DNA from: a virus
IMG/VR virus record: IMGVR_UViG_3300042914_004234
Location: 1 to 35,920 of that record
DNA: 35,920 bases
Reading direction: 5' to 3' (one strand)
The translations under genes were made by a program, and so were the position numbers. Shown here piece after piece: positions 7,169-16,415 of this stretch. Position 1 is the stretch's first letter. Each line of letters begins with the position of its first letter. The notes beneath the pieces were generated by a model that worked only from the letters and a program-made list of their open reading frames with translations, ran no database searches and was not told the origin of the DNA.

Positions 7169-10100
7169 GTGGCATACTCCGACCCCAACTCCGCCTTCGA
7201 TCACCTGCACACGGAGACCTCGGAGGCCCTCGCCTCCCACTTCCCCATCGTCGGGAAGAAGTACACGGTGAAGCTCGCCGGGACGACGCTGGGTCAGCGC
7301 CTCGACCCCAACGACATTCGTTCGCAGTACCAGAAGCGGGTGGACGGTGGGTCGTACTCAGTGCCACTGTACGGGAACCTCCAGCTCGTGGAGAACGAGA
7401 CGGGGAAAGTCGTGGAGGAGCGCAAGCTGCATCTCCTCGACCTCCCGCAAATGACGAACCGGTTTTCGTACATCGTTGGCGGTAAGGAGTACCAGGTAGC
7501 CAACCAGTGGCAGTCACGCGCAGGTGCGTACACGAAACGCGGGCAGAACGGCGAGCTGTCCACGCGGTTCAACGTGCTGAATCGGAACCAATTCGACCTG
7601 ACCTTCCACCCGGAAACCAGCAACGTGGAGATGGAGGTCAAGTCAGCGCGTATCCCCGTGTACCCGCTCCTCAAAGCGTTGGGTGCGTCGGATTCGGAGA
7701 TCGAAAAGCGCGTGGGTAAGGTGGCGTTCGAGTCCATGCGGGACGCGCGCGGTGTCGGGTCAGCTTTGCGCCAGTTCTACAAGACGACCACGCGGAAGGA
7801 CGCGGAGTCCGACGAGGCGGCACATGCGCACTTCGTAGACCAGATGAAGGAGTCCGTCATGGACCCGCAGGTCACGAAGCACACGCTCGGCGCGGAGATG
7901 TCTCATGTCACCGCGGACACGCTCCTTCGTAGCATCGAGAAGCTGCAGAAGGTACACGGGGGAGCTCCCGAGGACGACAAGGACTCTCTCGTGTTCAAGG
8001 GCCTGCGTTCCATCGGGGACTTCGCTGGTGACAAGATCCGAGCACACGGTAAGGCCGTGCGGGAGCGCGTCGGTCGGCAACTCACTTCGGGGACTACACT
8101 TCGCCGCATCATCCCGCCCGGTCTGTTCAACGCGCCGCTGCGTGAGACATTCACGGACAACGCGGCGTCGGAGCTCGCAGCACAGATCAACCCGGTCGAG
8201 ATGATCGGGAAGAACTTCCAGACAACGGTGCTCGGCCCAGGTGGCATCACCAGTGAGGACAAGATCCTCGACTCGGTGAAGCTCATCAACCGGTCACACT
8301 TGGGCTTCCAAGACACGGTCGTTACCCCGGAATCCGGGCGTACAGGGGTGAACCTCCGTCTCCCTCTGGGGCTTCAGAAGGTGGGCAAGGACGCCAAAAT
8401 CTCGGTGTACAACCTGCGCACGGGTGCGCCCGAGATGGTGGACACGGGTACGTTCTTGACGTCCCACGTGGTCCTGCCCGATCAGGTGTCGTGGAAGAAC
8501 GGCACACCGGTCCCGGTCGCTGCGGACGTCAAGGTGGCGGGCAAGGACAACGAGATCGAGGTGATGCCCTTCCACAAGGCGCACTACGTGATGCGCCACC
8601 CGAGCCAGGTGTTCTCCACCACCACGAACTTGATCCCATTCCTGGCCAACGTGTCGGGTAACCGGGCCTCGATGGCGACGCGTCACATCGAGCAGGCGAT
8701 CTCACTTACGGACCGTGAGCCCCCGCTCGTACAAGCGGCTTCGGGTCACTCAAATCCACACCTTCGGACGTTTCACGACGTCATTGGGCGGCAGAGCGCG
8801 CACATCTCGCCGTTCAACGGGAAAGTCGTGGCGGTGAAGCCGGACGGCATCCACATCCAGACGGAGGCGGGGCTGAAGGAGGTGCAGATCTACAACCACT
8901 TCCCACTCAACGACGCGAAGTCGACCCTGCACTCCACCCCGGTGGTGAAGGTCGGGGACGAGGTGACGAAGGGCCAGCTTCTAGCGGACACGAACTACAC
9001 GAAGAACGGCACGCTGGCGCTTGGAAAGAACCTGCGTGTTGCGTACCTCCCTTTCCGTGGCCTGAACTTCGAAGATGGGGTGGTCGTGTCCGAGACGGCA
9101 GCGAAGAAGCTGACCTCGAACCACATGTACAAGGACCAGCTCACGGTCACTCCGGAGACGATTCTCGACAAGAAGAAGTTCCTGTACCACGTCGGCGGAG
9201 GGTACCGAAAAGACCAGGTCGAGAACATCGGCGATGACGGTGTTGTGCGTGTGGGCAGCAAGCTGCGTCCCGGGGACCCTATGGTCCTCGCGATGTCCCC
9301 GTACGACCTCAAGTCCCGAATGGATGCGAGGTCGATCAATCGTGCGCTCACGGGGGCGCACAACGACAAGTCCCTGCGGTGGCATGGGGACGTCGAGGGT
9401 GAGGTCGTAAGCGTGCACCGGTCGAAGGACGGTGTGCACGTGCATGTGAAGACCACGGAAGCGGCGAGGGTCGGAGACAAGTTGTCGTCCGCGAACGCAA
9501 ACAAGGGCGTCATCTCGATGATCGTCCCTGACCACATGATGCCTCACACTCCAGACGGATCGCCCATCGAAGTAGCACTCAACCCTTGCTATGACGACAA
9601 GACCGAGTTTTTGACCAGGCGCGGTTGGGTCCGAGGTCCGGAGCTGGTCGACGAGGACATCTTCGCCACGATCAACCCGACGACGCTCCGGCTCGAGTAC
9701 CAGCGTCCGGTGCAGGGCGTGTACCGCTGGAGGTACACGGGAAAGATGTACCGGCTGAAGAACGCGCAGCTCGATTTGTGTGTGACCCCCAACCACAAGA
9801 ACTTCGTCGCGAAGCGAGTACCTGGGGCACTGGGCCCTATCGACTTGGGCTCCGTGCCGCCGGGCACTTTCCAGTTGGAGGAGGCGCAGGCAGGCTTTGG
9901 TCAGCCGCGCCGGCACCTGAAGGCTGCCTCGTGGGAAGGCACCCCCGTACACACGGTGCACGTGCCCGCCGGGTCTCAGTGCGTCACAGGACCGAAGAAC
10001 CAGCCACTGAACTTGTCGGAGAGTGACTACGCCGAGCTCATGGGGTGGTACCTGTCGGAGGGGTACTGCCAAAAGACCAAGTCGGGTGGGTACGTCGTGG

Positions 10101-13100
10101 CCATCTCTCAGTCGCGTACGGCCAACTCGGAGAAGTACGAGCGCATCGTAGCCCTCCTGACACGCATCGGGCTTTCCCCCGTCTTGGGCGACGAAGACAT
10201 CCGAGTTCACCACAAGGGCCTCTTCGAGCTTTTGAAGCCGCTTGGGTATCAGCACGAGCGATTCATCCCGGAGAGTGTGCAATCCCTCCCTGCGGCTTCC
10301 CTGCGCGTGTTCCTCGACGCTTACCTCATGGGGGATGGGAGCCGACGGGATCGACCGTCGGACGGGCACCACGGCACGATGCGGTTTAGCACGACGAGTC
10401 GAGCCCTGGCGGACGGGATCCAGCTCGTTGCATTCAAGCTTGGCATGGTCGTCAACGTTCATCCGCCAAAGGTGCGCATGCGCAGCCAGATGGAGCGCCC
10501 GTGCTACGAGCTCTCGATTGGGGCGCGTCACCGTGCCCCTTGGGCGAACTGGTCGGAAGAGACAAAGAAGAACCAGACGGAAGAGTGGGTGGACTACGAC
10601 GGCACGGTGTACTGCACGGAGGTGCCGAACGGCGTCCTCGTGGTACGACGCAACGGCAAGGTAGTGATTTCGGGCAACAGCGGCGTGCCCGGTAGGATGA
10701 ACCCCTCCCAGTTGTTGGAGACAGCGGCGTCAAAGATCGCTCTCAAAACTGGCAAGACGTTCATCGTTCCAAACTTCAAGCACGGGTACGATGCTGTGGC
10801 GCACGTACAGTCGGAGCTCGAGAAGCACGGGCTGACGGACACGGAGGAGCTCATCGACCCGGTCAGCAAGCAGAGTCTCGGGAAGGTCATGGTCGGACAC
10901 CAGCACATCCTCAAGCTGGTTCACCAGTCGGACAAGAAAATCGGAGTGGCTTCCGGCATGACGCTGCCTGGGGTGCCCTCGGACGAGAAGTACGACGCGA
11001 ACCTGCAGCCGAAGGGGGGATCTCGCCTCGGGTCCCTCGGTACGTACGCGCTTTTGGCGCATGGTGCCGTGCACAACCTCCGTGAGTTTCAGACTTTCAA
11101 GGGAGAAGGTGAGGACCGTGAGGCCGACGGTTCCAAGCGCTGGCCATCGCAGCACGTCGATGTGTGGAACGCCATTCAGACGGGGGCTCCGCTTCCTCTT
11201 CCCAAGAGCTCGTTTGCTTTCCACAAGTTCACGGAGATGCTCAAGGGGTCAGGCATCAACGTCGAGAAGAAGGGGCACGAGATCATCGCCAGCCCGCTGA
11301 CCGACGCGCATGTCCTCGAGCTAGCTGGGAACCGAGTGCTCCCCAAGCCTGGTGACATCGTCAACGCCAAGATCGACAAGGCGACCGGAGAGCTCCAGCC
11401 TCGCCCGGGCGGGCTGTTCGACGTCAAGCTGACGGGGGGTCACAACGGAAAGAAGTGGTCTCGCATCGAGCTTCACGAGCCGATGCCGAACCCCATCTTC
11501 GAAGGGCCGATTCGCGCGTTGACCGGACTGAGCGCGGAGCACTTCCACGGCATCATCTCCGGCACCCACGGGGTGTCTGCCTCCGGCAAAGTGACCCCGG
11601 TCAAAGATGCGGTTCACCACGGGGGGCACGCCATCGCTCACCTTCTGAAGGGGATCGACGTCAAGAAGGAGCTGGAGGCTACCACCCAGGCGCTGAACAA
11701 CGCCCCGCCCTCGAAGGTCGATGGCATCCTCAAGAAGGCCAAGTACCTCCGCGCACTCGATGGTCTTGGGCTCAACCCCCACGACGCGTACATCATGAAG
11801 AACGTGGCGGTCATCCCGCCCGCGTTCCGGCCCGTGTCCGTGCTGGGGGACGGCAAGAACATCAACGTGGGTGACGTGAACCGCATCTACCGAGATGTCG
11901 GCATCCTGAACGAGCGCATGGGGCACTCCGCGCTGGACCAAGCGCCGGAGGTGAAGGCTGCCGTACGAAAGGACTTGTACGAGAGCATCCGGCAGATCAG
12001 TGGCGACGGCATCCCTTACGCCGATGCAAAGCACAAGGGGTTGCTGCATTTGCTGGCGGGGCCCGCGCCGAAGCAGGGATTCATCCAAAAGCGCCTGACC
12101 CAGAAACGACAAGACTTGTCGCTCACCGCTGTCATCACACCGGAGCCCGCACTCCATCTCGACCAAGTCGGGCTCCCGAGGGACAAGGCGCTCGAGCTCT
12201 TCCGACCGTTCGTGGTGCAGAAGCTTCAAGAGATGGGCTACGCCAAGCACCCTCTCGAGGCACGAGCTGTACTGGCAAAGGCGGGGCCGGAGTCGTTCGC
12301 GGCACTGGAGAAGGTCGTTGCCGACCGCCCCGTACTCATCAAGCGTGACCCCGCACTCCACAAGTACTCCGTGCAGGGATTCGATGTGAAGCTCGTCGAG
12401 GGCAACACTATGAAGCTTCACCCGCTAGTTTGCGGGGGATTCACCGCTGACTTCGACGGTGACACAATGCGCGCTTACGTGCCGATCTCCAAGGAGGCGG
12501 TGCAGGAAGCACACCGCATGAAGCCGTCTCAGAACCTGTTCGCAGAGAGCACGGGTCAGATCATGTACGTGCCCTCGCTCGACTCAGCGCTCGGGCTCTA
12601 CAAGATGTCTCTGCCTGGGATGAAGACCGACCACAAGTTCACTTCCACCCAAGACATCCTGACAGCCGCCAAGTCCGGGAAGATGGGTCCGCGTGACATC
12701 GTACAGTTGAACGGGAAGCCCACCACTGCAGCCCGTGTGTTGCTCGCTGACGCGTTGCCGGAAGCGATGCGGCCCAAGATGCTGCATGGGGTGGACGATC
12801 ACATCAATGGGAGCCGGCTCCGCGATTTGTACACGGAGATCGGAAAGTCGCATAAGGCCGAGTTCGCCAAATCCGCCGACGCCTTGAAGGACATCGGTAA
12901 CCACGCCGCGTTCGGCACTGTCCCCATCCCCAACTCCAAGGACTACCTGACCATCGGCGCTCACTCCCTTTCCCTGGCGGACATGAAGACGCTGGCGGAG
13001 GTGCGTGACCCCGTGGTCAACGCTGCGCATCACGACGTTGCCGAGATCCGGAAGAAGTTCGGGAAGACCCCGGATGCGGACGCGAAAGTCGTGGCGAGGT

Positions 13101-14599
13101 ACAAGGAGGCGGAGAAGCAACTTCGCGCCCACATCGCTGCTATCCCCCACGAGAAGGGCAACAACCTCCACACGATGTACCTGGCGGGGGTCAAGCCGGG
13201 GTGGGACCAGTACAAGCAGCTGATCTTTGGCCCGATGCTGCTCGAGGACTCCACGGGAAAGACCATCACCACGCCGGTGACGCGCAGCTACTCGGAAGGA
13301 CTCGATGTCGCGGGGTACTGGACCCAGATGCACGGCGCACGTAAGGGTTCCGTGCAGAAGGTGCAGGAGGTCAGCGAGCCCGGCGCACTCACCAAGCTCA
13401 TCATGCAGTCCACCCTCAATACGGTGGTGGCTGCGCCCGACTGCGGCACCTCCAGGGGCGTGTTGCTACCGGTGAGTGGCGCGGCTTCGGACGTGCACGA
13501 CCGTGTGCTTGCACGTGACTTCTCTCACGGAGGGCTGCATGTCCCGGCGGGGACTATCCTCGACCCCAGGGTCGTCGACAAGATCCGTGCGGCCAGCCCT
13601 ACGGCACAGGTGCTCGTGCGCTCCCCGTTGAGGTGCGAGCACGGCAACGGGGTCTGCCAGAAGTGCGCTGGTCTGTCGCCCAACGGGCACCATCACCCGT
13701 TGGGGACAAACATCGGGGTCATCGCGTCCCAGACGGTGGGCGAGCGTGCGGTGCAGTTGATGCTCAAGAGCTTCCACTCCGGAGGCACCGCCTCCATCGG
13801 TGGAGGCCCCACGCTCATCGGCGGGTTCAAGCGGCTCGAGCAGCTCACCACCCTGCCGGAGAAGGTACCCAACCAGGCCACGCTGGCGATGCGCTCGGGG
13901 ACGATCAGCAAGATCGAGCACAAGCCTACGGGTGTGGACGTGTACGTCGACGGGCACAAGCACTTCGTGGGCAAGGACCCTGCGGGGCAGGAGCTCCACA
14001 AGCCTCACGCTGGCTCCCAGTGGGCGGGACTGTCCGTGGGTCAGACCGTGAAAGCGGGAGACCACCTGTCGGATCCGACTCGTAGCATCGTGAACCCCCG
14101 GGACCTTTACAAGGCCACGGGCAGTATCGAGGTCGTACAGAACCACCTGGCGGACGAGATGCACAAGCTGTACGCCAGTGAGAACGTGAAGCGTCGACAC
14201 TTGGAAACCGTGGTGCGTGGCCTCACCAGCGTCACGAAGGTGGTGGACCCTGGCGGTGCCAGCGGGATCCTACGCGGGGAGTTCAAGCCGTTGGCGTCCG
14301 TGCACAGCCTCAACAAGGAGCTGCAGAAGGCAGGACGCCCCCTCATCGAGCACACCCCGACCCTCCGTGGAGTAGAGACCGTCCCTCACGACATGCAGGA
14401 CGACTGGATCGCCAAGCTTCAGCACCGACGCATCATCGACACCCTCACGGGCGCGGCTGCGCTAGGATCGAAGGCGAACATCCATGGCACCCACCCGATC
14501 ACGGGGTTGGCGTACGGTGCACGCTTCGGATTGACGAAGCGGCACTCGGCGCAGCCCGGGCTTCACGACCACAAGGACGTACCGGAGCACTACTACTGA
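7169..14599 (+). CDS. rpoBC: Fused beta-beta' DNA-directed RNA polymerase, intein-containing
   Basis: 2476 codons from a GTG start; about 2112 residues after removal of the intein (807-1170). The beta part comes first, with LPQM..RFSYIVGGKE near 90, a GPGGITSE segment near 356 and GDKLSS..NKGVIS near 770. The conserved LNP-SGVPGRMN motif is split by the intein, and HQHILKLVHQ and LGTYALLAHGAVHNLRE close the beta C-terminal clamp part. The beta' part follows without a linker: GGLFDV; IPPAFRP; GLPRDKALELFRPF; RDPALHK; and the catalytic TADFDGD with Mg-binding Asp 1761, 1763 and 1765. It continues with HGARKG at 2055, Cys 2092, 2156, 2163 and 2166 (second beta' zinc site, bacterial spacing) and IGVIASQTVGE. 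The first beta' zinc ribbon is missing. The stop overlaps the next start (TGATG). It transcribes DNA, presumably phage promoters. No alpha, omega or sigma homologue is visible here. Confidence 0.95.
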   Translation: MAYSDPNSAFDHLHTETSEALASHFPIVGKKYTVKLAGTTLGQRLDPNDIRSQYQKRVDGGSYSVPLYGNLQLVENETGKVVEERKLHLLDLPQMTNRFSYIVGGKEYQVANQWQSRAGAYTKRGQNGELSTRFNVLNRNQFDLTFHPETSNVEMEVKSARIPVYPLLKALGASDSEIEKRVGKVAFESMRDARGVGSALRQFYKTTTRKDAESDEAAHAHFVDQMKESVMDPQVTKHTLGAEMSHVTADTLLRSIEKLQKVHGGAPEDDKDSLVFKGLRSIGDFAGDKIRAHGKAVRERVGRQLTSGTTLRRIIPPGLFNAPLRETFTDNAASELAAQINPVEMIGKNFQTTVLGPGGITSEDKILDSVKLINRSHLGFQDTVVTPESGRTGVNLRLPLGLQKVGKDAKISVYNLRTGAPEMVDTGTFLTSHVVLPDQVSWKNGTPVPVAADVKVAGKDNEIEVMPFHKAHYVMRHPSQVFSTTTNLIPFLANVSGNRASMATRHIEQAISLTDREPPLVQAASGHSNPHLRTFHDVIGRQSAHISPFNGKVVAVKPDGIHIQTEAGLKEVQIYNHFPLNDAKSTLHSTPVVKVGDEVTKGQLLADTNYTKNGTLALGKNLRVAYLPFRGLNFEDGVVVSETAAKKLTSNHMYKDQLTVTPETILDKKKFLYHVGGGYRKDQVENIGDDGVVRVGSKLRPGDPMVLAMSPYDLKSRMDARSINRALTGAHNDKSLRWHGDVEGEVVSVHRSKDGVHVHVKTTEAARVGDKLSSANANKGVISMIVPDHMMPHTPDGSPIEVALNPCYDDKTEFLTRRGWVRGPELVDEDIFATINPTTLRLEYQRPVQGVYRWRYTGKMYRLKNAQLDLCVTPNHKNFVAKRVPGALGPIDLGSVPPGTFQLEEAQAGFGQPRRHLKAASWEGTPVHTVHVPAGSQCVTGPKNQPLNLSESDYAELMGWYLSEGYCQKTKSGGYVVAISQSRTANSEKYERIVALLTRIGLSPVLGDEDIRVHHKGLFELLKPLGYQHERFIPESVQSLPAASLRVFLDAYLMGDGSRRDRPSDGHHGTMRFSTTSRALADGIQLVAFKLGMVVNVHPPKVRMRSQMERPCYELSIGARHRAPWANWSEETKKNQTEEWVDYDGTVYCTEVPNGVLVVRRNGKVVISGNSGVPGRMNPSQLLETAASKIALKTGKTFIVPNFKHGYDAVAHVQSELEKHGLTDTEELIDPVSKQSLGKVMVGHQHILKLVHQSDKKIGVASGMTLPGVPSDEKYDANLQPKGGSRLGSLGTYALLAHGAVHNLREFQTFKGEGEDREADGSKRWPSQHVDVWNAIQTGAPLPLPKSSFAFHKFTEMLKGSGINVEKKGHEIIASPLTDAHVLELAGNRVLPKPGDIVNAKIDKATGELQPRPGGLFDVKLTGGHNGKKWSRIELHEPMPNPIFEGPIRALTGLSAEHFHGIISGTHGVSASGKVTPVKDAVHHGGHAIAHLLKGIDVKKELEATTQALNNAPPSKVDGILKKAKYLRALDGLGLNPHDAYIMKNVAVIPPAFRPVSVLGDGKNINVGDVNRIYRDVGILNERMGHSALDQAPEVKAAVRKDLYESIRQISGDGIPYADAKHKGLLHLLAGPAPKQGFIQKRLTQKRQDLSLTAVITPEPALHLDQVGLPRDKALELFRPFVVQKLQEMGYAKHPLEARAVLAKAGPESFAALEKVVADRPVLIKRDPALHKYSVQGFDVKLVEGNTMKLHPLVCGGFTADFDGDTMRAYVPISKEAVQEAHRMKPSQNLFAESTGQIMYVPSLDSALGLYKMSLPGMKTDHKFTSTQDILTAAKSGKMGPRDIVQLNGKPTTAARVLLADALPEAMRPKMLHGVDDHINGSRLRDLYTEIGKSHKAEFAKSADALKDIGNHAAFGTVPIPNSKDYLTIGAHSLSLADMKTLAEVRDPVVNAAHHDVAEIRKKFGKTPDADAKVVARYKEAEKQLRAHIAAIPHEKGNNLHTMYLAGVKPGWDQYKQLIFGPMLLEDSTGKTITTPVTRSYSEGLDVAGYWTQMHGARKGSVQKVQEVSEPGALTKLIMQSTLNTVVAAPDCGTSRGVLLPVSGAASDVHDRVLARDFSHGGLHVPAGTILDPRVVDKIRAASPTAQVLVRSPLRCEHGNGVCQKCAGLSPNGHHHPLGTNIGVIASQTVGERAVQLMLKSFHSGGTASIGGGPTLIGGFKRLEQLTTLPEKVPNQATLAMRSGTISKIEHKPTGVDVYVDGHKHFVGKDPAGQELHKPHAGSQWAGLSVGQTVKAGDHLSDPTRSIVNPRDLYKATGSIEVVQNHLADEMHKLYASENVKRRHLETVVRGLTSVTKVVDPGGASGILRGEFKPLASVHSLNKELQKAGRPLIEHTPTLRGVETVPHDMQDDWIAKLQHRRIIDTLTGAAALGSKANIHGTHPITGLAYGARFGLTKRHSAQPGLHDHKDVPEHYY
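9587..10678 (+). other. Intein with LAGLIDADG homing endonuclease inside the beta part of the polymerase
   Basis: 364 codons in frame, polymerase residues 807-1170. It begins with Cys (CYDDKTEFLTRRGW), has a block-B-like VTPNH, two LAGLIDADG motifs (LMGWYLSEG at 957-965 and FLDAYLMGDG at 1048-1057, acidic residues E964 and D1056), and ends VVRRNGKVVISGN followed by Ser as the +1 residue. Excision joins LNP to SGVPGRMN, restoring the beta motif that reads LNPLGVPSRMN in bacteria, so both borders are fixed by the extein sequence. The penultimate residue is Gly, not the usual His; the VRRNGK-x-GN ending is a known variant form. All splicing residues I can check are present, so it looks active. 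The endonuclease would spread the element among related phages. Confidence 0.93.
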
Positions 14600-15777
14600 T
14601 GCCTCTGAAGCCATCTCCCCCGCCCCTACCGTCCCGGTTTCGCTCGTCCTACACGCACAAGGAGGGGGCGAACCCGGGTCAGGTGGAGATGCTGGAGTGC
14701 CGTGTCGTGAACGTCGACATGGTCAACTGGACGGTCGACGTGTACGCCGTCTTCGACCAACGTCGTTTCTTCCACGTGCAGGTGGGCGCCCCCTATCTGC
14801 ACCACTCCAACGGGGAAGGCATCTACGTCATGCCGGAGCTCCATGCGAAGTGCATGCTGTGCCTGCCGGCAGACAGCTCACCTCCGCATGTCGCGTACTT
14901 TCTGATGGCGTTCGAGAACGTGGACACTGCATCGGAGGAGGCTCCGGAGGGTACTGTGTCCCGTGGGGTTACCGGCATGAAGCCATCCGGCGCATCGTTC
15001 GCCGGGGGGCGTCCGCGGCACAATCCCGGAGACATCGTGCTGCGAGGCAGGGACGGTAATTTCGTTGTCCTCCGGCGTGGCGGCGTGTTGGAGATCGGCT
15101 CAACAGAGCTCTGCCAGCGCATGTGCATCCCTCTGTCGAACACCATGGTGGACGTGTCCGAGAACTACTACCACCACACCCCTGGGGGCACTGAGTACTG
15201 GGGCATCCTACCCGGCCGTAACGAGGGGAAGTCGGCCACGGAGCACTTCCAGAGTTTCCGTGTGTGGGCCGAGGACAAGTTCGCCGACGTCCGCGTCAAG
15301 ATCGGAAAGGTCGGCGACCCTGCGAAAGGCCTCACCGGGAATGGGGTAGTCGGCGATGTGGTCTACGAGGTGTCCGTAGCCCCACAAGGCATCGATCCGG
15401 AGAGCGGCGCGTACCACGACGTGAACAAGCTCGTGTACCGGATGACCGTGGACCGAGAGGGCAACACCGTGTTGGGGGCGAAGCAAGACCTGACGGTGTA
15501 CGCAGCTCGGCGGCTGCGGCTCGAGTCGGGCGGGTCGATGACCATCCAGGCAAAGGCGGACATCGACATGAAGGCCAGTAGCGGGGTCACCATCGATGGT
15601 GGTGCGTTCACGACGATTCGAGGCAGTGTTGTGAAATTGGGGCCGGGTGCTAAGCCCGTGGCGACTCAGGGCAGCATGGTCAGGCTTACGTTCCCGTTCA
15701 CCCCGATGGTGGCTGCCCCCGTCCCCATGATCCTCAACGGGATCATCATCACTGGCTCACCCACGGTTCTGGCGTAA
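14599..15777 (+). CDS. Baseplate/tail spike protein (gpV/gp5-like)
   Basis: 392 residues; the start overlaps the polymerase stop (TGATG). Residues about 30-110 look like the OB-fold of phage baseplate spike proteins (CRVVNVDMVNWTVDVYAVFD, then a GIYVMPELHAKCMLCLP strand pair). The region around 140-180 has PGDIVLRGRDGNFVVLRRGG, as in spike and VgrG-like proteins. Residues about 290-350 are short repeated strands ending in polar turns (LTVYAARRLRLESGGSMTIQ and following), typical of a trimeric beta-helix needle. The last 40 residues are hydrophobic and Pro-rich. It would pierce the cell envelope at infection. A central-hub or needle role is well supported by the fold pattern; which named family it belongs to needs profile comparison. 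Confidence 0.75.
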   Translation: MPLKPSPPPLPSRFRSSYTHKEGANPGQVEMLECRVVNVDMVNWTVDVYAVFDQRRFFHVQVGAPYLHHSNGEGIYVMPELHAKCMLCLPADSSPPHVAYFLMAFENVDTASEEAPEGTVSRGVTGMKPSGASFAGGRPRHNPGDIVLRGRDGNFVVLRRGGVLEIGSTELCQRMCIPLSNTMVDVSENYYHHTPGGTEYWGILPGRNEGKSATEHFQSFRVWAEDKFADVRVKIGKVGDPAKGLTGNGVVGDVVYEVSVAPQGIDPESGAYHDVNKLVYRMTVDREGNTVLGAKQDLTVYAARRLRLESGGSMTIQAKADIDMKASSGVTIDGGAFTTIRGSVVKLGPGAKPVATQGSMVRLTFPFTPMVAAPVPMILNGIIITGSPTVLA

Positions 15778-15779
15778 CG

Positions 15780-16415
15780 ATGTACAACGGCGCAGTTTTC
15801 GGGGGAGACATCGGGTCGGTCAACGTCGGGCTGTTCGCCGCGGTTGGCCTACTCGGCCCACTCCTGGCGCAGATCGACTTGATGCTGTACGGCTCGATCG
15901 GCATCGGTGCGTTACACGCTGACTTCTCCCTGCAGCTGAGTGCCGCGCTTCAGGCATCTCTCGACATCGGGCTGAACTTGTCGAACCCGTTCATCGGGTT
16001 CTCGCTGGCCCTCAGTGCGATTGCTACGTTGCAGGCGCAGATCGCACTGGCACTGTCTGGGCAGATTTCGTTCTCGTTGGACGTGTCCCTCCAGTTGAGT
16101 GCCAACGCTTCGTTCTCTGCCGCTTTGAGTGCGCGGCTCGGCGGACTGGAGCTCGTAATCCAGGCGGCGATCGCCCTCAAGATTCCTGCGATCGAGTTCC
16201 TCGCCAGGCTGAACCTGTCTGCGGGGCCACTACTGGTTGCGAGCTGGGAGGACATGCGCCTGGACCAAGCTGCTGCACAGTTCCAGTTCGACGCTGCCAA
16301 CGGTATGAGCTATGGCCCCACCACGATCAACGCGTTCGACATGACGTACGGTGTGGTCATCTTCACGAAAAGCCCGGTTGCCTGGGCTAGTCTGCGTGCT
16401 GTGCTTGTGACGTGA
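15780..16415 (+). CDS. Hydrophobic repeat protein, unknown function
   Basis: 211 residues, starting two bases after the spike stop. Residues about 10-170 are almost free of positive charge and consist of repeating Leu/Ala/Ser/Gln units (LQLSAALQASLDIGLNLS, SLALSAIATLQAQIALALSG, SLDVSLQLSANASFSAAL) with a spacing of about 20-25 residues. The last 45 residues are ordinary soluble sequence. I do not recognise the family. The alternating pattern may form an elongated trimeric shaft or a membrane-inserting bundle. Its position directly behind the spike gene suggests a tail-tip or baseplate component, but this is inference. Confidence 0.7.
   Translation: MYNGAVFGGDIGSVNVGLFAAVGLLGPLLAQIDLMLYGSIGIGALHADFSLQLSAALQASLDIGLNLSNPFIGFSLALSAIATLQAQIALALSGQISFSLDVSLQLSANASFSAALSARLGGLELVIQAAIALKIPAIEFLARLNLSAGPLLVASWEDMRLDQAAAQFQFDAANGMSYGPTTINAFDMTYGVVIFTKSPVAWASLRAVLVT

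Noticed and set aside
8981-10531. 516-codon open frame antisense to the polymerase and intein
   Set aside because: It crosses the extein/intein border and has the His/Arg/Val-rich composition of a shadow frame; no ribosome site or domain.
9587-10678. Possible intron or separate mobile-element gene inside the polymerase
   Set aside because: The insertion is in frame, begins with Cys, ends with Asn followed by Ser, and carries splicing blocks, so it is an intein and not an RNA intron.
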